64,000 bases of DNA from assembly GCA_021737945.1 (NCBI GenBank), contig JAIPCX010000006.1, forward strand, positions 1 to 64,000, given 5' to 3'. The notes below the pieces were generated by a model. That model had not been told where the DNA came from. It ran no database searches and saw nothing but the letters and a program-made list of their open reading frames with translations. This stretch comes from Polynucleobacter sp. (GTDB taxonomy: Bacteria > Pseudomonadota > Gammaproteobacteria > Burkholderiales > Burkholderiaceae_D). Shown piece after piece: positions 1 to 8,661 of the stretch; the stretch's first letter is position 1; every line of letters begins with the position of its first letter. The translations under genes and the position numbers were made by a program.

Positions 1-47
1 TACGCGCGTATAAAAAGGCGATTAATCACCACCACGGAGGAAGACTC

Positions 48-911
48 ATGAAAAAAACCGGTTTGTTGGCTTCTATGCTGGCTGCACTGGCAATCAGCGC
101 TGCTCCTGCAGCGCAATCGCAAGAATTGTACTGGGCAACCAGTGGTTTCTTCGGTCCTTTTAACATTCAAGGCCTGATCCCAACGTTCCCAAAAGCTAAA
201 GACATCACGATCCCAGTATCAATGTGGATCCTGAAGCATCCAAAAGGTATCGTTGTATTTGATACAGGTAACAACGCTGCTATTTCCGATGGCGCTGATA
301 ACTGCAAAAAATACTGGGCTGCTGGTAACTGCGACTTCCTGAAGCCTAGCCAAAAGCGTTCAGACGTTATTGATCAGCAGTTAGCTAAGCTGGGCATCAA
401 GGTTGACGACGTTAAAGTTGTCGTTTCATCGCACAGCCACTTGGATCACAGCGGCAACATCGCTCTGTTCCCAAAAGCTATTCACGTCTATCAAAAGAAA
501 GAACTGTATCAAGGTTACTGGCCTGAGAAGTTTCAAGGCCGCGCTGCTAACGGTTCATTTGTTCTGAATGATCTGGTTGCAGCTCGTGACTACGACTTCT
601 TTGAACTTGACGGCGACTATGATCTGTTCGGTGACGGCACAGTGAAAATTCTCTCGACACCTGGCCATACTCTTGGTCACCAGTCGATGAAAGTTAAATT
701 GGCCAGCGGCCAGAGCGTCATCATGTCTCAAGATGCTATCTGGATGCAGGAAAACTTGGATGGCTACGTTGCAGGCTTGAACTACAGCGTACAGGCTTAC
801 GTGAATTCGGTTGAGAGACTCAAGCGTATGCGTGACCTGGAAGGCGCCAAGATCTTGATGGCTCACGATGCGGGTCAATTCGCATCAATGGGCAACAAGT
901 GGCACAAGTAA
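48..911 (+). CDS. Secreted MBL-fold hydrolase, AHL-lactonase-like
   Basis: A 287-residue metallo-beta-lactamase-fold enzyme. The first ~24 residues form a Sec signal peptide (KK, hydrophobic core, then AAPAAQSQ), so the protein is probably periplasmic or exported. The zinc signature SHSHLDHSG places H129, H131, D133 and H134 in the metal site, followed by a downstream PGHTLGH and a late AHD. This arrangement is typical of the N-acyl homoserine lactonase-like branch (AttM/AiiA relatives), which open lactone rings, but related enzymes act on other esters, so the substrate is inferred. The start is supported by GGAGGA about 8 bases upstream. A strong terminator follows, so it appears to be a separate transcription unit from the ABC operon downstream. 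Confidence 0.85.
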   Translation: MKKTGLLASMLAALAISAAPAAQSQELYWATSGFFGPFNIQGLIPTFPKAKDITIPVSMWILKHPKGIVVFDTGNNAAISDGADNCKKYWAAGNCDFLKPSQKRSDVIDQQLAKLGIKVDDVKVVVSSHSHLDHSGNIALFPKAIHVYQKKELYQGYWPEKFQGRAANGSFVLNDLVAARDYDFFELDGDYDLFGDGTVKILSTPGHTLGHQSMKVKLASGQSVIMSQDAIWMQENLDGYVAGLNYSVQAYVNSVERLKRMRDLEGAKILMAHDAGQFASMGNKWHK

Positions 912-933
912 TATAGAATCGTTGTACCCCCTG

Positions 934-964
934 AAAAGCCCCCGTCTTGCGGGGGCTTTTTTTT
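934..964 (+). terminator. Rho-independent terminator after the MBL-fold hydrolase
   Basis: A GC-rich stem, AAAAGCCCCC / GGGGGCTTTT with a short GTCTTGC loop, runs straight into a T tract 23 bases after the hydrolase stop codon. It separates this gene from the ABC transporter operon. Confidence 0.9.
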
Positions 965-989
965 ACAAAAGTAGTAACGATAGATTGCA

Positions 990-1964
990 ATGATAGAACT
1001 ACAAAACGTTGTAAAGCGCTACGGTTCCAAGACCATCATTCACAACATCTCTTTCGATGTTAAGAAAGGTGAAATCGTAGGCTTCTTAGGTCCTAATGGT
1101 GCGGGTAAGACCACTACCATGCGCATGATTGCAGGCTTTACCGAGGCCACATCAGGCACGGTGAAAGTCGCTGGTTTCGATATGGCGAGCCAGCGCGATC
1201 AGGCGGCGACTCGATTGGGCTATTTGCCTGAGTCCCCTCCTCTGTATGACATTTTGGACGTCACGTCGTACCTCACATTTGTAGCGCGCGCGAAAGGCGT
1301 GCCGACTGCACGAATTCAACAAAATCTCGATCGCGTTATCAGCGCTTGCCGTCTCGAAGCGGTAACGACGAAAGAATGCTACAAGCTCTCCAAAGGCTAT
1401 CGTCAACGCGTAGGGCTGGCGCAAGCGCTGCTCGGCGAACCCGATGTTTTGTTACTTGATGAACCTACGGCAGGTTTAGATCCAGGACAAATTCAAGAGA
1501 CTCGCGAAGTCATCCGTAATTTTGGACGTGACCATGCTGTGTTGATCTCTACGCACATACTTCCTGAAGTCACTCTTATTTGTCAGCGGGTAGCCATCAT
1601 TAATGGTGGCAAGATATTGGCGGTTGATTCGCCAGAAGGCTTGCAACGTGCCGCTGATCAAAGTAATAGTGTTTTGCTTGATGCTGAAGGGGACCGTCAG
1701 GCGTTAGAGCAATCGCTGCGCTCAGTTGATGGCGTACTCGACATCATTATTCATCCTCATCCTGTGCGCGCTGTCGTATTTAGTATTGAATGCCGCGTAC
1801 AAAACGATATGGGTGTTGAAGGTCGCATAGCTCGTGCTGCGACCTCGGTTTCTGAACTTTACCGACTCGAACGTCGTCAACCTACACTTGAAAATGTCTT
1901 CCTGAGCTACATCGACCACGATAGTGGAAAGTCTAAATCGGTAGAACACAAGGAAGCCGCATGA
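990..1964 (+). CDS. ABC transporter ATP-binding protein, GldA-like
   Basis: A 324-residue ATPase of an ABC-2 exporter. The Walker A GPNGAGKTT is at residues 34-42, the ABC signature LSKGYRQ at 133-139, Walker B VLLLDEP at 153-159 and the H-loop histidine at 189. All catalytic elements are intact. The last ~90 residues form the accessory C-terminal region common in GldA/NatA/CcmA-type ATPases. The gene overlaps the permease by four bases (ATGA) and heads a five-gene operon with GldF-, GldG- and DUF4340-like partners. In Bacteroidetes, GldAFG belongs to the gliding machinery. In proteobacteria the same trio has no settled substrate, so only ATP-driven export can be inferred. Confidence 0.92.
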   Translation: MIELQNVVKRYGSKTIIHNISFDVKKGEIVGFLGPNGAGKTTTMRMIAGFTEATSGTVKVAGFDMASQRDQAATRLGYLPESPPLYDILDVTSYLTFVARAKGVPTARIQQNLDRVISACRLEAVTTKECYKLSKGYRQRVGLAQALLGEPDVLLLDEPTAGLDPGQIQETREVIRNFGRDHAVLISTHILPEVTLICQRVAIINGGKILAVDSPEGLQRAADQSNSVLLDAEGDRQALEQSLRSVDGVLDIIIHPHPVRAVVFSIECRVQNDMGVEGRIARAATSVSELYRLERRQPTLENVFLSYIDHDSGKSKSVEHKEAA

Positions 1965-2677
1965 ATACGATGACCGCCCTGAAGGCAATCTATACCAAGG
2001 AAATGCTAAGCTACTTTCGCTCGCCGATCGCGTATTTCGTGATTGCAGTTTTTTTGCTCGGTACCGGATATTTTTTCACCTACAACATATTCCTGACCGG
2101 TGTTGGCACGATGGATTCAACCCTGCAAAACATGGGTATCTTGTTGTTGACTATTGTGCCTGTTTTGACCATGCGTATTTTTTCGGCAGAATACAATGCC
2201 CGTACGATGGAGTTACTCATGACTTTGCCAGTGAAAACCTGGCAGGTGGTGGTGGGTAAATATCTTGGCGCGGTCACCATATTCTTGTTGATGACAGTGG
2301 CTACGTGGATCAATCTGATTCCTCTGTATCTCTACGGTAATCCACAAACATTGAACATCATCTCCGGCTACATCGGGTTTATTTTGTTGGGAATGACCTG
2401 CATTGCTATTGGCCAGTTTTTTTCAGCGCTGACTGAAAATCAAATTGTTGCCGCACTTATTACTATTCCAGTGTTGCTGGGATTTTGGTTTGTGGGTCAT
2501 CTGCAGCAATTGCAATCATCCATGATGCTGCGTGACTTGGTTGCTCATTTGTCGTTTGCTCTGCATTTTGCGGATTTCATACGAGGCTTGCTGCGCTCTG
2601 ATGGTGTGATCTTCTTCCTAGCAGTCATTGCCTCAGCACTGACTCTCAATACCAGCTATCTGCAACTGCGTCGCTGA
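1961..2677 (+). CDS. ABC-2 type permease, GldF-like
   Basis: A 238-residue polytopic membrane protein that pairs with the preceding ATPase. The N-terminus (TKEMLSYFRSPIAYFV) is typical of the GldF/ABC-2 permease family. About six hydrophobic segments can be read, including those around residues 20-42, 58-75, 103-128, 134-155, 163-183 and 215-232. The start codon overlaps the ATPase stop as ATGA, indicating translational coupling. It probably forms the membrane channel, with the next gene product as an extracytoplasmic auxiliary subunit. The substrate is not evident from the sequence. Confidence 0.9.
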   Translation: MNTMTALKAIYTKEMLSYFRSPIAYFVIAVFLLGTGYFFTYNIFLTGVGTMDSTLQNMGILLLTIVPVLTMRIFSAEYNARTMELLMTLPVKTWQVVVGKYLGAVTIFLLMTVATWINLIPLYLYGNPQTLNIISGYIGFILLGMTCIAIGQFFSALTENQIVAALITIPVLLGFWFVGHLQQLQSSMMLRDLVAHLSFALHFADFIRGLLRSDGVIFFLAVIASALTLNTSYLQLRR

Positions 2678-2702
2678 ACCGAACACATAAAGCCACTGAT
2701 CC

Positions 2703-4334
2703 ATGGAAAATTCACTCCGCTACGGCCTCTTTCTCATTGCTGGTGTGTTGGTACTTATCGCCTCATTGTTTGCAAGTGCGCTGATTGTCAATTCATCCTT
2801 TGTTTCGATTTTGTTGTTAATCGTGGGTCTGGGTCTGACCGGATTTTCGCTATTTCAACTGCGCAGTGAGTTACTGCTACTGTTGCGCGGGCAGCGTGGC
2901 GAACTCATGCTCATGACCTTCGGCATGCTGCTCTTATTTGTTGCGATTGCCTGGGTGTCGTCATTGTTCGCGGCACGCTGGGACATGACAGCCTCGCGTG
3001 AACATTCGCTGGCGCCGCAAACAATACATATGCTGAAATCGGTCGATAAACCGGTACACATCACTTTCTTTCATGATCGTGGCATGCGTGAAACGGTTGA
3101 GCTGTATCAGCAAATTGTTGCGCAAAACGACAAATTGACGATCGAATTTTTCGATCCTATGCTCAACCCATCACAAGCCAAACTCCGCGGTGTGGAATTC
3201 CCGGGCACGGCCTTGATGGAAAGTGAAGGTCGCAAAATTAATGTTAACGGCCCGACGGAAACCGATATCGCCAATGGCATATTGCGCGTCACGCAAGGCA
3301 AACAGCAAATGGCCTGCTTCACCGATGGGCACGGCGAACCGGACCCCTTTAGCTTAGAGTCGCATGATCACACCGAAGGTGATACAGGACATGCGCACGG
3401 TTTGGAGACAAAAACCGTCGCGCACGAAAATCACGGTATGGCAAAAGCTAAGAATTCATTAGAAGCGATGAATTATCTGGTTGAAAAAGTCGCGTTGATG
3501 AAATCAGCCGGTGATTTATCCCGTTGCTCGGTACTCATCATCATTGGCCCTCAGCTGCCGTTCCTTCCTGCCGAAGTTAAGATCGTGGATAGTTTTCTTC
3601 ACAATGGCGGCAATGCCATGTTCTTAATTGATCCATTTTCCAAAACTGGTCTTGAGCCAATTTTAGCTAAGTACAGCATCGTGCTTGACGATGGCATGGT
3701 GATTGATGAGGCTAGTCATTTCTGGGCCGATGTATCCGCCCCTGCTGTCACTGATTACAACCGTCATGACATTACTACTCGTTTGCCATTAACTTTTTTC
3801 CCTGGTGTGCGCGCCATCTTCCCCGTTGCTGACAAAGTCCCTGGCACATCCGTTCGCCCAGTGATTAATTCATCAACCAAAAGTTTTACGACTCCTGATA
3901 AATCCAGAGCGGATTTCGTTAATAACAAAAGCCGTAATGGACCATTAACACTGATGGTGAGTGCAGGGTTCAATCCCAAAACTGAAGAATCGGCCTCACT
4001 CGTAATGAAGCAATTACGTGGTGAAAAACCTGAGGATTCCAACGAACCTAAACCCGACGCCACTCGCAAAGCATCTCGCATAGTGGTGGGTGGTGATGCC
4101 GATTTTGCGACTAATTCCTATTACCATATTTTGGGTAACGGATCGCTGTTCCTCAACTCAGTCAACTTCCTTGCAGCACGTGAGAACCTGATCGGTGTCG
4201 AGCCTCGCACCTTTGATCTACCCTACGTCAACATGACTAATACACAGATGAAGGGAACCTTCATCATGTCATTGATTTTGGTGCCTTTGCTGATGGCAGC
4301 ATTGGGTGTCGCTGTATGGTGGAGGCGTCGATGA
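2703..4334 (+). CDS. GldG-like ABC auxiliary protein with His-rich insert
   Basis: A 543-residue protein of the GldG / ABC_transp_aux type. It has hydrophobic segments at about residues 8-58 and 68-92, a large soluble domain, and a C-terminal transmembrane helix ending in WWRRR. The soluble part keeps the family features: an HITFFHDRG start and CFTDGHGEP near 205-213. A histidine-rich stretch between residues 210 and 244 (H210, 221, 223, 230, 232, 241, 244) lies next to the HGEP motif and looks like an insertion. It might bind metal, which is an inference. The gene is 25 bases from the permease and overlaps the next gene by four bases. Confidence 0.85.
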   Translation: MENSLRYGLFLIAGVLVLIASLFASALIVNSSFVSILLLIVGLGLTGFSLFQLRSELLLLLRGQRGELMLMTFGMLLLFVAIAWVSSLFAARWDMTASREHSLAPQTIHMLKSVDKPVHITFFHDRGMRETVELYQQIVAQNDKLTIEFFDPMLNPSQAKLRGVEFPGTALMESEGRKINVNGPTETDIANGILRVTQGKQQMACFTDGHGEPDPFSLESHDHTEGDTGHAHGLETKTVAHENHGMAKAKNSLEAMNYLVEKVALMKSAGDLSRCSVLIIIGPQLPFLPAEVKIVDSFLHNGGNAMFLIDPFSKTGLEPILAKYSIVLDDGMVIDEASHFWADVSAPAVTDYNRHDITTRLPLTFFPGVRAIFPVADKVPGTSVRPVINSSTKSFTTPDKSRADFVNNKSRNGPLTLMVSAGFNPKTEESASLVMKQLRGEKPEDSNEPKPDATRKASRIVVGGDADFATNSYYHILGNGSLFLNSVNFLAARENLIGVEPRTFDLPYVNMTNTQMKGTFIMSLILVPLLMAALGVAVWWRRR

Positions 4335-4942
4335 GTCAGCGTCGTAATAAACTTGCGATTATCTGGATCGCAGTGTTTGCCTTAGCCGCCGTCATCTTTA
4401 TTAAAGAACGCGAACTTTCGCTAGCCGTCGAAGAGCCCGAGGGTCACCAGCCAAATTGGCTAGTAACTGTACCTTTCGATGAAATTGGTGCGATTGAAAT
4501 TTTGCGCAAGGGTCAGCTGCATCGTTTTGAGCGCGATGATAAAAGAATCTGGTTTTATCATGGACAACAGGATGATCCTAACGCCAAAGATCATGCACAT
4601 CGTGCGGATCCATTGGCGGCAACTACGATTGCTGAAGCGGTCGCCGTATTTACGCGAACTCGTAAAGAACAAAACATACCATTGCAGCCCGGTAAAGATG
4701 AGTTCGGCGTCAGTCGGCCTGACATATTGATCATGGTTTATCGACCTAAGAAGAGCGAGCCTGTTGCGCGTTATTCGGTTGGCACGGTCAGCCCAAATGG
4801 TTACAGCCGTTATGTATTGCCTGTGGGTGCGAATGAAGCCGTAACGATTCCGGAATATCAAATCACCAATCTGATGGCAATGATAGATGCTGTTAGTAAG
4901 AATCCGCTCCCTCCATCTCAGGCCCCCTCTAAAAAACGATGA
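4331..4942 (+). CDS. DUF4340-like membrane-anchored protein
   Basis: A 203-residue protein with one N-terminal transmembrane anchor (about residues 9-24) followed by a soluble domain containing the 'FDEIGAIEILRKGQ' type opening of DUF4340 proteins. These commonly accompany GldG-like subunits. I chose the ATG at 4331, which overlaps the upstream stop as ATGA, over an in-frame ATG 15 bases earlier lying wholly inside the previous gene. It overlaps the following gene by four bases, so all five operon genes are tightly coupled. The function is not known. A role as a periplasmic partner of the exporter is inferred from context. Confidence 0.75.
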   Translation: MSQRRNKLAIIWIAVFALAAVIFIKERELSLAVEEPEGHQPNWLVTVPFDEIGAIEILRKGQLHRFERDDKRIWFYHGQQDDPNAKDHAHRADPLAATTIAEAVAVFTRTRKEQNIPLQPGKDEFGVSRPDILIMVYRPKKSEPVARYSVGTVSPNGYSRYVLPVGANEAVTIPEYQITNLMAMIDAVSKNPLPPSQAPSKKR

Positions 4943-5916
4943 ACTCTAAGCTCTGCAGTCTGCTGGCAGTAATGGCACTGCTGGCTTCACAGACTGTCTT
5001 TGCCCACTCAGGCGATGCAACGGGGTTTGCTTCGATAGCTATAGATGGCTCTACCGTCATCTATCGCTTGACGCCCACCGTTGCAGGAACGGATGACGCC
5101 AAACTCGTGCGGCTCATGCGCGAGAAAATTACCGTCACGGCCGATGGTCAGGCCTGCCCTCCTTCCGAGCCAAAGGGCATGGAAGTCAATTATGTTTGTC
5201 CTACTACGCCCAACCATCTCATGGTTCGTGATGATATGGCTGACGAATTGGGTGATAAACATCACATCATCGCTGTTCTCACCTGGAGTGGCGGTAGTAG
5301 TTCATTGAATTTTTCCGCTACAGAGCGTGAGGCTAGCGTAACGCTCAAAGGAGTTGAGCAGCCTAAAGGCGCTGCGAGTTTTTTCCTGCTGGGTGTTGAA
5401 CATATAGCGACTGGCTACGATCATTTGCTATTTTTATTGGCGCTGATTTTATGCGGCGGTAATTTGGTTCAGCTGCTAAAAATTATTACTGCATTCACAC
5501 TGGCGCACAGCATTACGCTCGGTGCAGCGGCGCTAGATATTATTACGTTGCCTTCGGTGTTCGTAGAAGCCGTGATTGCTTTATCGATTGCTTATGTGGG
5601 ATTTGAAAATCTGTTTCCACGCTTTGCTGTTTCGCGACGCTGGACGATTAGTTTTTTGTTTGGATTAGTTCACGGATTTGGATTCTCATCCGTGCTGAAA
5701 GAGATAGGGCCGCCCAAAGACAGCCTGCTGCTGTCGTTGTTGAATTTCAATCTGGGTGTTGAAGCAGGTCAGTTAGTTGCCGTACTGATTATTGTGCCGC
5801 TGCTGATACAGCTGCGTAAAACTCAGTGGGAAGAAAAAACCATACGCGCGTTATCAGCCATCGTGCTGATCGTGGGTCTGGCGCTGTTTGTAGAGCGTGT
5901 GCTCGTTGGCGCTTAG
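4939..5916 (+). CDS. HupE/UreJ-like membrane protein
   Basis: A 325-residue protein with a Sec signal peptide (cleavage near VFA-HSG), a ~130-residue periplasmic domain, and about seven C-terminal membrane helices from residue ~148. The membrane part carries the conserved polar motifs of the HupE/UreJ_2 family: HIATGYDHLLF, an AHSITLG-type motif, HGFGFSS and NFNLGVEAGQ. Relatives of HupE and UreJ are linked to nickel handling for hydrogenase or urease, but this subfamily is uncharacterised and no nickel enzyme is nearby. It is the last gene of the ABC operon (ATGA overlap). Together with the His-rich insert in the GldG-like subunit, this hints at a metal link. Confidence 0.8.
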   Translation: MNSKLCSLLAVMALLASQTVFAHSGDATGFASIAIDGSTVIYRLTPTVAGTDDAKLVRLMREKITVTADGQACPPSEPKGMEVNYVCPTTPNHLMVRDDMADELGDKHHIIAVLTWSGGSSSLNFSATEREASVTLKGVEQPKGAASFFLLGVEHIATGYDHLLFLLALILCGGNLVQLLKIITAFTLAHSITLGAAALDIITLPSVFVEAVIALSIAYVGFENLFPRFAVSRRWTISFLFGLVHGFGFSSVLKEIGPPKDSLLLSLLNFNLGVEAGQLVAVLIIVPLLIQLRKTQWEEKTIRALSAIVLIVGLALFVERVLVGA

Positions 5917-5966
5917 ATCAATTACAGGTTAACGCACCAACGAATTCAAACATCTAATTACTACTA

Positions 5967-7346
5967 TCAGACTTCCTGTGACCAAGGCGGCAGCAGATCA
6001 CTGACTCTCGCTTGATCGCAAATAGCCCAGATATCCTTCATAGAAGCATTCATTTCTGCGGCCGTCGCAGCACCCGCAAATTCTGCCAACTCAATGGCCT
6101 TTGCTTCTAGCTCGGGGCGACTAAGCGTGTTACCTGGATCGCCCTTAGGCTCATCGACTCGGCCATGGAGTTCACGACCGTCAGTCGTCTTGACAGTCAC
6201 TTTACCTATCCAACGCACGGGATACGCACTATCGACTTCTTGATCCAGCACCATGCTGACACGATCACAAAATTCACTGACTTCTTTATCGCGATAGCTT
6301 TGATCAAATTCTCGAACACCCGCTTTGCCATGAATTGCCAGCAAACCTAATACAGTCCCCATAGAAAACTTGGCCTGATGCGTGGTGCTCGGGTTGACTA
6401 CTGGTCCCAACACATCGATTGCACCTTGGTGCACATGAGTGATGACTTGCGCAATGTGATCAGCTTTTAAATCATGCGCTTTCATCACCTGTTGCAAGGC
6501 ATCGCCGGCAGGATGTGTGTGACGGCATGAAGCGTGAAATTTGAATGAGGTCTCGCTAGTGGCCCAGCGCTCACCCAAACGATCCGTCAAGCAAGCCGGA
6601 TTAGCATCATCTGACATGCCAGCCGCCATACCTTTGCTGCCTTCGAGGATTTGCCTAGCACCGCTGAAACCTTTTTCAGCCAACAGCGCAGCAAGCAAGC
6701 CATCCGATGCGGCCTTAGCGGTGTGCAGCTGTTTAGAATTTGCAGCGTCTTTTAAAAACTCCCACAAACCAGCAGCTTGTGTTCCGGCTGAACCTATTGC
6801 GTGAAGCATTTTTTCTGGGCTGAGATTAATTAAGCGACCTACTGCAACCGCTGCCGCCACCGTACCTACTGTACCGGTGGTATGAAAAATTTTGTAGTGT
6901 GAGCGGCCCAGAAATTCGCCTATGCGTATGCCTGCTTCATAGCCTGCGACTGCCGCTGTCATTAAATCTTTTCCGCTGCAGCCGCGATCTTGTGCAACAG
7001 CGAGCACGGCTGGAAAAATAACGGCAGCGGGATGAAACACCGAGCCGTTGTGAACATCATCTTGCTCAATGAAATGCGACGACGCGCCATTGACCATAGC
7101 GGCAAACAAAGGGGAGGTCTTGCGACGCGAAATCAAAACTTCTGACCGACCTTCCATAGGGCCCATTTCGCGTGCTATTGCTTCAATCGCTTGCACAGGA
7201 CGGCCGACTTTACCCGCTAAAGCTGAACCAAACCAATCAAGGAATAAATCCTCAGCACGACGCATCACCGGAGATGGGATATGGTTGAACTCAAGTCCAG
7301 CAGCAAATTGAGCCAGCTGATAACTCGGGGTGACAGTTGTTGTCAT
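5967..7346 (-). CDS. MmgE/PrpD family protein
   Basis: A 459-residue member of the MmgE/PrpD family, which includes 2-methylcitrate dehydratase, cis-aconitate decarboxylase and many uncharacterised hydro-lyases. The length fits. Characteristic stretches are DWFGSALAGK near the N-terminus, HFIEQDDVHNG, a YEAGIRIGE-type motif, and FKFHASCRHTHPAGDA. The start is supported by AGGAG seven bases upstream. It lies 9 bases after the acyl-CoA dehydrogenase gene on the same strand, so the two are co-transcribed and probably act in one catabolic route. No methylcitrate synthase or lyase is nearby, so it should not be called prpD. Confidence 0.85.
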   Translation of the reverse strand: MTTTVTPSYQLAQFAAGLEFNHIPSPVMRRAEDLFLDWFGSALAGKVGRPVQAIEAIAREMGPMEGRSEVLISRRKTSPLFAAMVNGASSHFIEQDDVHNGSVFHPAAVIFPAVLAVAQDRGCSGKDLMTAAVAGYEAGIRIGEFLGRSHYKIFHTTGTVGTVAAAVAVGRLINLSPEKMLHAIGSAGTQAAGLWEFLKDAANSKQLHTAKAASDGLLAALLAEKGFSGARQILEGSKGMAAGMSDDANPACLTDRLGERWATSETSFKFHASCRHTHPAGDALQQVMKAHDLKADHIAQVITHVHQGAIDVLGPVVNPSTTHQAKFSMGTVLGLLAIHGKAGVREFDQSYRDKEVSEFCDRVSMVLDQEVDSAYPVRWIGKVTVKTTDGRELHGRVDEPKGDPGNTLSRPELEAKAIELAEFAGAATAAEMNASMKDIWAICDQARVSDLLPPWSQEV

Positions 7347-7355
7347 AGTTGGCTC

Positions 7356-8510
7356 CTAAAAAGATCGTGGCATGCCGAGAATATGCTCGGCCACGTAAGA
7401 GAGAATCAAGTTAGTAGAGATGGGTGCGACTTGATACAAGCGTGTTTCACGGAATTTACGCTCAACATCGTATTCCGACGCAAAACCGAAACCACCGTGA
7501 TATTGCAAGCAGGCGTTAGCGGCTTCCCATGAAGCATCGGCTGCCAGCATCTTGGCCATATTCGCTTCGGCACCACAAGGCAGGCCTGCATCGAATAATT
7601 CACAGGCTTTATAGCGCATCAGACTCGCTGCTTCGATATTGACAAAGGCTTTTGCGATCGGAAACTGCACGCCTTGATTTTGACCGATAGGTCGACCAAA
7701 TACGATGCGCTCGTTAACGTACTTTGTGACCTTATCGATAAACCAGTAGCCATCACCTATACATTCAGCGGCAATTAAGGCACGTTCTGCATTTAAGCCA
7801 TCGAGAATATATTTGAAGCCCTTACCTTCCTCGCCGATTAAATTTTCAACTGGAATTTCCAGATTCTCGAAAAACAGTTCATTCGTTTCGTGATTCACCA
7901 TGTTGCGAATCGGACGAACGGTCATTCCGTTACCAATCGCTGTGCGTAAATCCACAATGAAAATCGACATACCTTCTGATTTTTTCGTGACTTCTGCCAA
8001 TGGTGTTGTACGCGCCAGAAGTATCATTAAGTCGGAATGCTGAACGCGGCTAATCCAAACTTTTTGTCCATTCACCACATAACGATCGCTCTTTTTCACA
8101 GCGGTCGTTTTAATTTTTGTTGTGTCGGTACCCGTCGATGGCTCCGTCACGCCCATCGATTGCAGACGTAATTCGCCACTGGCAATCTTGGGTAGATAAA
8201 AATCTTTTTGTATTTTTGAGCCGTGGCGTAATAGCGTTCCCATGTTGTACATCTGGCCGTGACACGCGCCAGAATTACCACCGCAACGATTGATTTCTTC
8301 CATGATGACGGAAGCTTCAACCATGCCTAATCCCGAACCACCGTATTCCACTGGAATCAAGGCCGCTAACCAACCCGCCTTCGTCAATGCTTCTACAAAA
8401 GCTTCGGGATAGGCACGTTCATCGTCAACTTGACGAAAATACTCAGCGGGAAACTGTAAACATAAATCGCGAATGGCATCGCGAATATCTTGATGTGTGG
8501 ATTGCGACAT
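7356..8510 (-). CDS. Acyl-CoA dehydrogenase
   Basis: A 384-residue FAD-dependent acyl-CoA dehydrogenase. It should introduce an alpha-beta double bond into an acyl-CoA and pass electrons to ETF. Typical elements are LQSMGVTEPSTGTDTT (FAD/substrate region), YVVNGQKVWISRV, an RALIAAECIGDG helix, and the C-terminal YHGGFGFASEYDVER segment. Translation probably begins at 8510 (MSQSTHQ), where AGGA sits about 8 bases upstream; an in-frame ATG 33 bases further up lacks a site. The substrate is unknown. The MmgE/PrpD partner suggests breakdown of a branched or dicarboxylic acid. Confidence 0.9.
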   Translation of the reverse strand: MSQSTHQDIRDAIRDLCLQFPAEYFRQVDDERAYPEAFVEALTKAGWLAALIPVEYGGSGLGMVEASVIMEEINRCGGNSGACHGQMYNMGTLLRHGSKIQKDFYLPKIASGELRLQSMGVTEPSTGTDTTKIKTTAVKKSDRYVVNGQKVWISRVQHSDLMILLARTTPLAEVTKKSEGMSIFIVDLRTAIGNGMTVRPIRNMVNHETNELFFENLEIPVENLIGEEGKGFKYILDGLNAERALIAAECIGDGYWFIDKVTKYVNERIVFGRPIGQNQGVQFPIAKAFVNIEAASLMRYKACELFDAGLPCGAEANMAKMLAADASWEAANACLQYHGGFGFASEYDVERKFRETRLYQVAPISTNLILSYVAEHILGMPRSF

Positions 8511-8661
8511 GAATAATCCTGTTCGAACGTGCATAAAGACCACGTGCTATTTAGCAGTAGGTACACGATGTAGTGTGAACTATCCGTCTGTCAGGAACAA
8601 TTCAGGAATTAATAACGTGTACTTGAAAGCGAATTAACCCTACTGATAACTTCACCGTCAG

